The position numbers and the translations under genes are program-made. From positions 24,030-88,029 of the forward strand of contig SXWC01000173.1 in assembly GCA_005789975.1 (NCBI GenBank): DNA of 64,000 nucleotides. Direction: 5' to 3'. The stretch comes from Planctomycetaceae bacterium (lineage in GTDB: Bacteria > Planctomycetota > Planctomycetia > Pirellulales > UBA1268). Positions within the stretch are counted from its first letter, which is position 1, and each line of letters begins with the position of its first letter. Of the stretch, positions 7,579-15,519 are shown in pieces. Below the pieces are notes generated by a model. The model did not search any database. It had not been told where the DNA came from and saw only the letters and a program-made list of their open reading frames with translations.

Positions 7579-9252
7579 ATGTTTCTCGGCGCCGTCTACG
7601 AACGTGAAGTGCTGGTCGCGCCCCGGACGAGGGCCTTGTATGCCGCCCGCGGCGTGTACGCCGGAACCCTGCTGGGGATCGTGGCCACCTGCTGGCTGGT
7701 GGTGACCGGCACGCAGACGATCGCGACGGTTGGCGACACGGCCCGGTTCGGCGGCACGCTGATGCGGATCCTGGGCCCCCTCCAGCTCGTGCTGGCGATG
7801 TTCACCGCGGTCCTCACCAGCGTCGTGGCCGTGGGCGTGGAAAAAGACCGTCGTACCCTGGAGCTGCTTCTCGTCAGCCGGCTCGACGATGCCCAGCTCG
7901 TGCTCGGAAAACTCTCCGGCAGCCTGCTCCGGGTCGGTCTCCTGCTGGCGGCGGCCGTGCCCGTCTTCGCACTCGCGGCCGCGTTCGGCGGCGTGACCGC
8001 GGCCCAGATCGCCCGGATGTTTCTCGTCACGGCTGCGGCGGCCGCCGCGGCGGCGAGCATCGCCAACGCCGTGGCGTTGTGGCGCGACACCACTTTTCAG
8101 TCGCTGGCCATCGCCGCGTTCGCCCTCGTGGCCTGGCTGGCGATCGGCGAGGCGGTCGCCACGGTCTGGGGCGCGGCGGCGGCCGCGGCCGTCTCGCCGG
8201 CAAGAGGTCTGTTCGCCGCACTCGCCCCGGGCGGCGGCCGGATGCTTCTCCCCTTCCTCGGCCTGTGCGGCGGCTTGATCGCCGTCTCGAGCGGCTGGGC
8301 GATCGCAAGGGCCCGCCACTGGAACACGGCCGACCAGCTGCGACCGAGCCCGGCCGCAGACGCGGCCGCCGGCGGCCGCCGGCCGACGCGGGAGGTGTGG
8401 AGCAATCCGGTGCTCTGGCGGGAGATCCGCACCCGGGCGCACGGCCGCGCGATCATCGCCGTGCGGATCGCCTGGCTCCTGCTCTTCGCCGCGGCAGTCG
8501 CCGGCGTCGTGGCACAGACACGCGGGTCGCGGCCCGACCGGCTCGCCGTCGCCGTGGCGATCGTGCCGATGATGCTGGCGAGCCTGCTGGCCGTCGCCGC
8601 GCTGGCCGTGACGAGCATCACATCCGAGAAGGACCGCGGCACGTTCGACCTCCTGCTCGTCAGCGACCTCGAGCCGCGGGAGTTCGTCTGGGGAAAGCTG
8701 CTGGGCGTGCTGGCATCGGCGGCCGACATGGTCATCCTCCCGCTGGCGCTCTGCGCCGCACTCGTGCCCCTGGGCATCGCCACTGCGGAGCACGGCTTCT
8801 ACCTCGTGGTCGGGCTCGCCGTGCTGACGTTCTTCGCGGCGGTGCTGGGCGTCTACGCGGGCCTGTCGCACCCCACCTCCCGCCGCGCCATCGCCGTCGC
8901 CCTGGGGATCGTGGCCTTCCTGGCCGTGGGCGTGGCCACCGCGATGCGGATCATGGTCGCCTTCGGCGGCAGCTTCGAACTGCAGCTCGCCCCGTTTCTG
9001 GCCGCGATCGTCGGCGGCGCCGTCGGACTCTACGCGGCGCTCTCGGCCCGCAATCCTTCCCCCGCCGTCGGCTGGACGTCGGCCCTGCTGCCGTCGCTCA
9101 CCTTCGTCGCCATCACCGGCTTCCTCCAGGGGAGCAGTCTGCAGGTGTTTCTCACGGTGCTCGCGGCCTACGGCTTCGGCACGCTCTCGCTCCTCGTGCC
9201 GGCGATCGCCGCCTTCGACCTGCTCACCGGCCGCACGACGACCGGCGAGTGA
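7579..9252 (+). CDS. ABC-2 type transporter permease, internally duplicated
   Basis: 557 residues with about 12 hydrophobic segments. Two halves are recognisably repeated: residues 88-112 (EKDRRTLELLLVS, LGKL) and about 350-374 (EKDRGTFDLLLVS, WGKL). The EKExGTxExLLxxP-like loop is typical of ABC-2 / NosY-type permease subunits. No ATP-binding cassette gene is adjacent; its ATPase must be encoded elsewhere. The start lacks an evident Shine-Dalgarno; a TATAAC box at 7526-7531 could be a -10 element, but no convincing -35 accompanies it. The stop is only 4 bp from the stop of the convergent gene. Confidence 0.8.
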   Translation: MFLGAVYEREVLVAPRTRALYAARGVYAGTLLGIVATCWLVVTGTQTIATVGDTARFGGTLMRILGPLQLVLAMFTAVLTSVVAVGVEKDRRTLELLLVSRLDDAQLVLGKLSGSLLRVGLLLAAAVPVFALAAAFGGVTAAQIARMFLVTAAAAAAAASIANAVALWRDTTFQSLAIAAFALVAWLAIGEAVATVWGAAAAAAVSPARGLFAALAPGGGRMLLPFLGLCGGLIAVSSGWAIARARHWNTADQLRPSPAADAAAGGRRPTREVWSNPVLWREIRTRAHGRAIIAVRIAWLLLFAAAVAGVVAQTRGSRPDRLAVAVAIVPMMLASLLAVAALAVTSITSEKDRGTFDLLLVSDLEPREFVWGKLLGVLASAADMVILPLALCAALVPLGIATAEHGFYLVVGLAVLTFFAAVLGVYAGLSHPTSRRAIAVALGIVAFLAVGVATAMRIMVAFGGSFELQLAPFLAAIVGGAVGLYAALSARNPSPAVGWTSALLPSLTFVAITGFLQGSSLQVFLTVLAAYGFGTLSLLVPAIAAFDLLTGRTTTGE

Positions 9253-9256
9253 CCCG

Positions 9257-10078
9257 TTACTGTCGCTTCGTGCCGGCCGGCCGGGCGGCCGGGGTCACAT
9301 CCTGCTCGAGCACGGCGAGCCGGGTCGCCACCTCGGGTGGCGCGTCGCCGCGGGCGACCGCCATCCGGTAACTGTCGATCGCTTCCTCCGGACGGCCGAG
9401 CGCCTCCTGGGCGAGGGCCTCCATCACGATCACGTTCGCCGGCGTCTGGTTCGGACCGTACGTCTCCCCCAGGATCGCCAGGGTCGAGAGCGCCCGCTGC
9501 GGCTGATTGAGCCGTCGGTAGGCCTCCGCCGCATCGAGCAGCGTGCCGCGGTGATCGGGAGCGATCGCCAAGGCGCGATGGAAGTCTGCGAGCGCGGGGG
9601 TCGGCTGTCCGCGGGCGAGCGACACCTCGCCGCGGAGATGCCAGGCCTCCGCCGATGACGGCGCCATGCGGACGGCCTCGCGGGCGAGACGTTCCGCGTC
9701 GTCGAACAGCCCCATGTCGAGGTACATCCCGCCCCCCTCGACGCACAGCGCGGCATCGCCCGGTGAGATTTTCAGAGCCTCACCGATCTGGGTCACCGCC
9801 TCGAGCCGCTCGCCCCTCTTCCAGAGCACCTCCGCATAGTGCCGCCGCGCATCGACGTCGACCGGGCAGCTTTTCACCGCACGTTCGAGGAGTCCCTCCG
9901 CCCGCACCAGGTCGCTTCGATCGGCGGCGGAAAGCCCCTCGTTGCAGAGCCTGCGGGCCTCGGCCACCTCCGGAGCCACCGGGTCGCGCCGCTGGACGAG
10001 CCTGCACCCCGGACCGCACGACGCGACGAGGATCGCGACGCCGAGGAGAATGGCGGCGGTTGAAGACGGCGTGTTCAC
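9257..10078 (-). CDS. TPR-repeat lipoprotein
   Basis: 273 residues. The first 21 residues form a lipoprotein signal (LLGVAILVASC, lipobox cysteine 21). Residues about 40-240 are TPR repeats: 'AERLAREAVRMAPSSAEAWH', 'ALADFHRALAIAPDHRGTL' and similar. It is expected to be an envelope-anchored scaffold. It converges with the ABC permease (4 bp gap) and diverges from the thioredoxin-like lipoprotein. The function beyond protein binding is unknown. Confidence 0.8.
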   Translation of the reverse strand: MNTPSSTAAILLGVAILVASCGPGCRLVQRRDPVAPEVAEARRLCNEGLSAADRSDLVRAEGLLERAVKSCPVDVDARRHYAEVLWKRGERLEAVTQIGEALKISPGDAALCVEGGGMYLDMGLFDDAERLAREAVRMAPSSAEAWHLRGEVSLARGQPTPALADFHRALAIAPDHRGTLLDAAEAYRRLNQPQRALSTLAILGETYGPNQTPANVIVMEALAQEALGRPEEAIDSYRMAVARGDAPPEVATRLAVLEQDVTPAARPAGTKRQ

Positions 10079-10269
10079 GCGCGGGAGCGTCCGGGAGACG
10101 GCGGCGACGGTAGCGGTTCACGGTCTTGCGGGACAGGTTGTTTGCCGGTTTTGGAGGATCGGCCGCCCCCCCGTCGCCGCGGACCGCCAGGCTTGCCAGG
10201 ATCCCGCCAACCCGACTTGGCACAGGACCAGCCGCCCCCTACCTACCCGCTTTTCCCGGGAGAGAGTCC

Positions 10270-10833
10270 TTGCCAGCGATCCGCGTCGGTGCCGCCTGCG
10301 TTCTTCTTTCCGCCTCGCTGGCGGCCGGATGCAGCGTGCGCGACGAACAGGCGGTGGATGCCGGAACGGGCAGTTGGTGGTCGTCGTCATCGAGCGGATC
10401 CAGGGCCGCGGGCTTGATCGGACCGCCGGCCACACCCGAGCAGGCGGCCGTGATCGAGTATGTCGATGGCTTCGATGCCGGCACCCGCCGGGCGGCCGAT
10501 GCCGGCCTCCCGATGCTCGTCGTGTTTCGCGCCGCGTGGTGCCGCTGGAGCGGAGAACTCGTCCAGGCGGTCGTCGCCGACCCGCGGGTGGTGGCGCTCT
10601 CGCGCCGGTTTGTCTGCGTGGCCGTCGATGCCGACCGCCATCAGCCGGCCTGCCGCGACTTCGACATCCGGGCATTTCCGACGGTGATCCTCCTCGACAC
10701 CGGCCGCACGGAGCGGTTTCGGGCCACCGGTTCGTCGGCCGCCTCCGGGCTGGCCGCCGCGATGGGCGACCTGCTGGCCTCGCCGGGACGTCCGAGCCGC
10801 ATGGCCGGCGGCACCGCGGCACCCGTGCGGTGA
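10270..10833 (+). CDS. Thioredoxin-like lipoprotein with CxxS active site
   Basis: 187 residues using TTG at 10270, preceded by GGGAGAGAG; this start opens a lipoprotein signal with lipobox LAAGC (Cys 21), whereas the longer frame from a TTG at 10126 adds a Pro/Arg-rich leader with no signal. The thioredoxin fold is indicated by 'MLVVFRAAWCRWS' (residues 82-94), a central strand 'FVCVAVDAD' and the cis-proline loop 'AFPTVILLD' (Pro 137). The redox motif is W-C-R-W-S: the second cysteine is serine, so a normal dithiol oxidoreductase cycle is not expected; CxxS proteins can act in mixed-disulfide exchange or have structural roles. It is followed 80 bp later by a sulfotransferase. Confidence 0.7.
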   Translation: MPAIRVGAACVLLSASLAAGCSVRDEQAVDAGTGSWWSSSSSGSRAAGLIGPPATPEQAAVIEYVDGFDAGTRRAADAGLPMLVVFRAAWCRWSGELVQAVVADPRVVALSRRFVCVAVDADRHQPACRDFDIRAFPTVILLDTGRTERFRATGSSAASGLAAAMGDLLASPGRPSRMAGGTAAPVR

Positions 10834-10913
10834 ACGGCGGTCGGCTACGATGATGTCCCGACGCACGGGCACGAGAGATCAGGCAACCAGCAGGCCCCTC
10901 GGAACACGCAGAA

Positions 10914-12071
10914 GTGGCAGCATCAACGGCGAACACCCCGGCTCGCGGCAAAGACACCTTCCACGCCTATCCATGGTGGAGTCCGAGGTTTTGGCACGGC
11001 ATGCCGATGGGCGTGTGGCTCGACCTCGTTCGTGAGCACGGCTGCCGGGCATCGTTCACGCGATGGGGGCTCGTGGCGACCATCTCGACGGCCGCCGTCT
11101 TCAACTCGCTGATGGGCTCGCTCTCCAACGCCCGGTTTCGCCGCCGGATTCGCGACCGCCCCTCCACGCCGCCGCCGCTCTTCATCATCGGCCACTGGCG
11201 GAGCGGCACCACGATGATGCACGAACTGGCGATGCTCGACGACCGGTTCTGTTGCCCGAACACCTACGAATGCTTCGCCCCCGCCCACTTCCTCCTCACC
11301 GAGGACGTGCTCACCCGGGCGTTGGCGTGGATGATCCCGCCAAAGCGGCCGATGGACGACGTCGCCGCCGGCTGGAGCCGGCCGCAGGAGGACGAGTTCG
11401 CGCTCATGAATCTCGGGGCGGCCTCCTGCTACCGGCGGATGGCGTTTCCGGTCACGAGCCCCGACCACCCTGAGGCGCTCGACCTCACCAAGCTGCCCCC
11501 CGCCGAACTCGACCACTGGAAGCGCACCCTCCACCGGTTTCTCGACATGCTCGCCGTCCGCGACCCACGGCGACCGGTGCTCAAGAGCCCGCCGCACACC
11601 GCGCGGGTCGGCGTGCTCGCCGACATGTTTCCCGAGTCGCGATTCCTGCACGTCGTCCGCGATCCGTTCGTCGTGATCCCCTCGACGCTGCGGCTCTGGA
11701 AGTCGCTCCACGACGTGCAGTCGCTGCAGGTCGATCGCGGCGACTCGCTCGAGCGGTATGTGTTTGCCGCCTTCGAGGAGATGCACGCCGCCTTCGAGCG
11801 GGATCGCGACCGCCTCGGCCCGGAACGCCTCCACGAGATCCGCTACGAAGACCTCGTGGCAGACCCGGTGGCCGCCGTCGAACGGAGCTATGAGCGACTC
11901 GCCCTCGGCGACTTCGACCGCCTGCGGCCCGCCCTCGAGCGGGAGGCGGCTTCGATGAAACGCTACCGCACCAACACCTACCGTCACGACCCGCGGCTCG
12001 TGGCCGAGATCGCGACCCGCTGCCGGCCCTTCCTTGACCGCTACGGCTACGAGGTGCCCACGGTGGGCTGA
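10914..12071 (+). CDS. PAPS-dependent sulfotransferase family protein
   Basis: 385 residues from GTG 10914. The 5'-phosphosulfate-binding loop is visible as 'FIIGHWRSGTTMMHEL' (about residues 90-105) and the 3'-phosphate-binding motif as 'LHVVRDPFVVIPSTLRLW' (about 244-261), with 'RYEDLVADP' further on, all typical of the Sulfotransfer_3 type. There is no signal peptide or clear membrane anchor, so it is probably cytoplasmic or peripheral. The substrate is not predictable. The ribosome site is weak (GCAGAA), so the start is uncertain by a few residues. It converges with the truncated flhB gene, 78 bp away. Confidence 0.85.
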   Translation: MAASTANTPARGKDTFHAYPWWSPRFWHGMPMGVWLDLVREHGCRASFTRWGLVATISTAAVFNSLMGSLSNARFRRRIRDRPSTPPPLFIIGHWRSGTTMMHELAMLDDRFCCPNTYECFAPAHFLLTEDVLTRALAWMIPPKRPMDDVAAGWSRPQEDEFALMNLGAASCYRRMAFPVTSPDHPEALDLTKLPPAELDHWKRTLHRFLDMLAVRDPRRPVLKSPPHTARVGVLADMFPESRFLHVVRDPFVVIPSTLRLWKSLHDVQSLQVDRGDSLERYVFAAFEEMHAAFERDRDRLGPERLHEIRYEDLVADPVAAVERSYERLALGDFDRLRPALEREAASMKRYRTNTYRHDPRLVAEIATRCRPFLDRYGYEVPTVG

Positions 12072-12149
12072 AGGACGTCCCGAGCGGGTCGACGCCTGAA
12101 TCGGCCCGGATCCGGACGCCTCGCCGCGGAAGTCCACGCCCGGGATGCG

Positions 12150-12872
12150 TCACATGGGCTGGCGCCGCTGCTGCCGCTGGAGCAGTTTGATCTTCGGATC
12201 GGCCTGGTCGCTCTTCATCTCCTCCGCGAACTCCTGCGGCGTCATGCGGATCTGCCGCTCGAAGCGGCGGCGGGCGCCCCCCCATCGGCAGCCGGCCACG
12301 ACGGCCGCGGCGGCAAAGAGCCACGCCGCCGAACGCCAGGCGACGGCGGCGACGAGCGCAGGCTCGGGGATCCCGGCCGTAGCCGCCAGGAGCGGTCGCA
12401 GCGACCAGAATGCGACGACCGCGAGCGCCGCGAGGCCGATGCCGGCGGTCATGGCCGTGGTGAACGTGCGGAACGAGAAGACCCGGGCCAACCCTGCCCA
12501 CGGATCGATCCGACGCAGCATCGGCAGCGCACGCGACGGCTGCCATGAGAGTCCGTCGAACAGGATCCGCACGCCGATCCCGGCGGCTGCGGCGGCGAGC
12601 ATCAGGGCGAGGGTGGGCAGCACCACCGGGAGTGCGGCAGGCAACTCGACGTCGCCATCCCGCGCGGCCCGCGCGGCGTTGGAGATCGTCCCCCGGAGCA
12701 TTTCCGCGGCTGCCGGCATCGTGGCGGCGGCCCACGCCGGCAGGAGCAGCACGGCCGTGCCGGCCGTCGCCACCCACGCCGGCAGCGCGGCCGTCGGCAT
12801 CGCACCCTCGCGGCGGGCTGCCTCACGTCGCCGAGGCGTTGCGGGTATGACGCGGTCGGATGAATCAGACAT
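12150..12872 (-). CDS. flhB: FlhB-like export gate protein lacking the C-terminal autocleavage domain
   Basis: 240 residues. The N-terminus 'ATPRRREAARREGAMP' matches the FlhB/YscU start (T-P-R-R-x-x-x-A-R-x-x-G), four hydrophobic segments follow, and the cytoplasmic linker 'RRFERQIRMTPQEFAEEMKS..DPKIK' is unmistakable. The protein then stops (RQQRRQPM) just where the FlhB C-terminal domain with the NPTH self-cleavage site should begin; normal FlhB is about 350-380 residues. The 78 bp between this stop and the sulfotransferase stop hold no NPTH-coding frame, so a simple frameshift cannot restore it. It is the last gene of a fliF/O/P/Q/R/flhB-like series. Confidence 0.85.
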   Translation of the reverse strand: MSDSSDRVIPATPRRREAARREGAMPTAALPAWVATAGTAVLLLPAWAAATMPAAAEMLRGTISNAARAARDGDVELPAALPVVLPTLALMLAAAAAGIGVRILFDGLSWQPSRALPMLRRIDPWAGLARVFSFRTFTTAMTAGIGLAALAVVAFWSLRPLLAATAGIPEPALVAAVAWRSAAWLFAAAAVVAGCRWGGARRRFERQIRMTPQEFAEEMKSDQADPKIKLLQRQQRRQPM

Positions 12873-12920
12873 GGATGCGGACCGGTCGGGTGGGCGTGGT
12901 GGAGAATGAGGGACGGGCGT

Positions 12921-13721
12921 CTAGGGCCCGACGTCGTGGAGACACCGCTCGAGGGGCGGCTCCACGATCGAGGCGAATCCGCCGATCCAGGAGTCGGTGC
13001 CGACGCAGACCGCAGCGAGGAGGACCAGCGAGGCGGCCGCCTGGAGGAGCCCCTGGCCGGGGTCGAACTGGACGGTCCGCACGCAGATCGCGGCGACGAG
13101 ATGGAAGGCGAGCACCGCCGCCAGCGCGGGCACCGCGAGCGAGACGGCCAGCGAGATCGCCACCGATGGCATCGTGGTGGCGAGCATCGCGAGGCTCGTG
13201 CTCCAGCGGCCACCGGCATCACAGGCGGTGCCGATCGGAAGCAGTCGCACGCTGTCCACGAGCCCCGCAACCACTTGGAGATGACCTCCCGCGGTCAGGA
13301 ATCCCGCCAGCCCCATCCACCAGGCGAGCCGCGCCATCCCGGCCGCCTGCGGATCGCCCTCGGGGGTGAAGTCGTCCGACCACGTCAGCCCCGTGACGCT
13401 GCCGAGGATGCCGCCGGCCCAGCCGGCGGCGGCCAGGACCGTCGCCACCGCCATCCCCAGCACGAGGCCCACGAGCGCCTCCGCCATGACGAGCAACATC
13501 AGCGGCCCCACGTCGGGCGATGCCTCGGGACTGGCGGTCGCTGCCGCCGGCGCGGCGGCCACCGTCAGCGCGACCGCGACCGCGGCCTGCACGCGAAAGC
13601 CGACGCCCGACGTGATCGGCAGGCCGCCCGCGGCCACTGCCGCGGCCATGCGGGCCAGCACGCCGGCCGTCACGAACGGTCCCGGAAAGGCGATCTCTGT
13701 CAGCCACGTCGCGGCCATCAT
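12921..13721 (-). CDS. fliR: FliR-like flagellar/type III export gate protein
   Basis: 266 residues with about six membrane segments. The order after FliO, FliP and FliQ and before FlhB, the length (FliR is usually about 260) and the segment 'LVGLVLGMAVATVLAAAGWAGGILGSVTGL' pattern typical of FliR (ExxxGxxxG….G) support the call. FliR forms the export gate core with FliP and FliQ in the inner membrane. The gene starts 36 bp after fliQ ends and is followed 48 bp later by flhB. Confidence 0.85.
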   Translation of the reverse strand: MMAATWLTEIAFPGPFVTAGVLARMAAAVAAGGLPITSGVGFRVQAAVAVALTVAAAPAAATASPEASPDVGPLMLLVMAEALVGLVLGMAVATVLAAAGWAGGILGSVTGLTWSDDFTPEGDPQAAGMARLAWWMGLAGFLTAGGHLQVVAGLVDSVRLLPIGTACDAGGRWSTSLAMLATTMPSVAISLAVSLAVPALAAVLAFHLVAAICVRTVQFDPGQGLLQAAASLVLLAAVCVGTDSWIGGFASIVEPPLERCLHDVGP

Positions 13722-13757
13722 GGACTCCTGCGGGCGGGCGGATTGCCACCGCGGTGC

Positions 13758-14012
13758 TCACGGACCGGCGACTGTCTCACGCAACACCGTGGCCAGCCGC
13801 TCCACCATCCAGGGGAGCGAAACGAGGATCATCACCGCCATCACCGCAAACTTCGGGACGAATCCGACGATCGGCTCATGCACGCCGCTGGCCGCCTGCA
13901 CGAGGCCCGTGACCACACCCGCCGCAAACCCTGCGATCAGCACCGGCGCGACCACGATCAGGCCGGCGACCAGGGTCTGCCTCACGAGCTCGACCAGTTG
14001 CTGTTCGCTCAT
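13758..14012 (-). CDS. fliQ: FliQ-like export gate protein
   Basis: 84 residues with two membrane helices (residues about 15-37 and 47-70), matching FliQ in length (about 89) and in motifs: 'LVRQTLVAGLIVVAPVLIAG', then 'GLVQAASGVHEPIVGFVPK', the analogue of the FliQ 'Q..T.i.e.tl.fvPK' stretch. It acts as a small helical-hairpin subunit of the FliPQR export gate. It lies 26 bp after fliP in the same operon. Confidence 0.9.
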   Translation of the reverse strand: MSEQQLVELVRQTLVAGLIVVAPVLIAGFAAGVVTGLVQAASGVHEPIVGFVPKFAVMAVMILVSLPWMVERLATVLRETVAGP

Positions 14013-14038
14013 CGATCACTCCCTCCAGCGGCCATGGC

Positions 14039-14914
14039 TCACGAAGGCAGGGCCCGCACGCTGTCGAGCAGCGATTTCACCACCAGCGACCAGCCGTCGG
14101 CGGCCACGAACACGAGCAGCTTCAGCGGCAGCGACACCAGCGACGGCGGCAGCATCACCAGCCCCGTCGAGACCACGAGCGTGGCCACGAGGATATCGAG
14201 CACGAGAAACGGCAGCAGCATCCGGAAGCCGATCGCGAAGGCCGTCTCCAACTCGCTGACGAGGAAGGCGGGCAGAAGCGCCTCGACCGGCACGTCGTCG
14301 TAGGTGGCGGCCTGCTTCGGACCGGCGGGATGGCGGGCCAGGAAGAGCAGCATCGTGTCGCGGTTGCCGGCCTGTTCGATCTGGCCCGCCATCCAGCGGC
14401 GGACGGGGAGCGAGCCCTGGTCGAACGCCTCGACGGCGGTGAGCCTGCCCTGGCGGTAGGGCTCCATTCCATCCCGCCAGGCCTGTGTCCAGACGGGCCA
14501 CATCACCATCGCCGAGAGGAAGATCGCGAGCGAGGCCACGATCTGGTTGGACGGGATCTGCGGGGCGCCGAGCCCCTGCCGGAGGAGCGAGAGCACCACC
14601 GACATCCGCACGAAACAGGTGGTCATCAGGAGCACGGCCGGCGCCAGACTGATCACGCCGAACATCGCCACCGACGGCAGCAGCGCTTCCAGTTGCCCGC
14701 CCCGGAGCAGATCGAGCCAGCCGGCATCGGCGGGGCGGGCCGCCGGCGTCGCTGCGGTCGCGATGGCGTCGGCAAGATCGCCCGGCGTTGCCACCCGCGC
14801 GGGATCGGCCGCGGCTTCCTGCGCGGTCGCCGGGCGTGCCGTGCACGGGAGCGCGGCGGCGAGGAGCACGGCGATCCCGAGGAACCGTCGAAACGGCGAA
14901 CTGGTCGTGGTCAC
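14039..14914 (-). CDS. fliP: FliP-like export gate protein
   Basis: 291 residues from GTG 14914, which overlaps the fliO stop as GTGA; an upstream extension of the frame would run through fliO. A signal peptide ends near residue 31, a feature of FliP. Signature stretches are 'MTTCFVRMSVVLSLLRQGLG..QIPSNQIVASLAIFLS' and 'PAFLVSELETAFAIGFRMLLPFLVLDILVA' followed by 'GLVMLPPSLVSLPLKLLVFV', the classic FliP C-terminal block. It forms the core of the flagellar/type III export gate. Neighbours on both sides are export gate genes. Confidence 0.93.
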   Translation of the reverse strand: MTTTSSPFRRFLGIAVLLAAALPCTARPATAQEAAADPARVATPGDLADAIATAATPAARPADAGWLDLLRGGQLEALLPSVAMFGVISLAPAVLLMTTCFVRMSVVLSLLRQGLGAPQIPSNQIVASLAIFLSAMVMWPVWTQAWRDGMEPYRQGRLTAVEAFDQGSLPVRRWMAGQIEQAGNRDTMLLFLARHPAGPKQAATYDDVPVEALLPAFLVSELETAFAIGFRMLLPFLVLDILVATLVVSTGLVMLPPSLVSLPLKLLVFVAADGWSLVVKSLLDSVRALPS

Positions 14915-15519
14915 GCGCGGGCCTCCGCGGCCGCAGGCCCGGCGCCCCGAACGTGACGGCGGACGACGGCGGCGGGATGCCCGCGGAGTCGGGTGCCCCG
15001 GCAGGCGGCCACGATGCAGTCGGTGGCCTGGGGGTCGGTGATTTCCGCGAGCGTCTGGCATCCCGCCGACGACACGCCCAGGAGCAGTGTTCGCGGCCCG
15101 AAGCGCACGACTCGCACCGACTGCTGGCCGCTGATCGCAGCCTCGCCGAGGACTTCGAACACATCGGGCGGGAGGGTCGGTCCCCGGCGGACCGAAAAGA
15201 GGCGGTAGGCCGCCACCGCGGCGAAAGCCGCCCCCATCGCCGCCAGCAGTTTCCAGTCGGGCAGCGGGCGGATCGGCGGCGGCGAGGCGGCGCCGCGGGA
15301 AGGGCCGAGCGACACGGGGCCGGGCCCACCAGCCTGTCCGTCAGGCTCGGCGACGAGCGCGGCCGGCATGACATGGGCATCGATCTGCACGCTCTCGGGC
15401 CCGGGCGCGACGGGCGGGTCGGCGTGAACACGGTGCATCGTGGTCGCGGCCAGGAGGGCCACCATGCCAAAGATGGTCGGCACCCGCACCGCGAAGACCG
15501 TCGTGCAGTGGCGTGTCAT
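14911..15519 (-). CDS. fliO: FliO-like flagellar biosynthetic protein
   Basis: 202 residues. A signal peptide (ending near HRVHA) and a periplasmic Pro/Gly-rich part are followed by one membrane helix (about residues 88-106) and the cytoplasmic FliO domain: 'ISGQQSVRVVRFGPRTLLLGV' then 'QTLAEITDP'. FliO is the accessory protein that helps assemble the FliP ring. The ATG at 15519 overlaps the stop of the upstream fliF-like gene, and its own stop overlaps the start of fliP, indicating translational coupling. Confidence 0.85.
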   Translation of the reverse strand: MTRHCTTVFAVRVPTIFGMVALLAATTMHRVHADPPVAPGPESVQIDAHVMPAALVAEPDGQAGGPGPVSLGPSRGAASPPPIRPLPDWKLLAAMGAAFAAVAAYRLFSVRRGPTLPPDVFEVLGEAAISGQQSVRVVRFGPRTLLLGVSSAGCQTLAEITDPQATDCIVAACRGTRLRGHPAAVVRRHVRGAGPAAAEARA

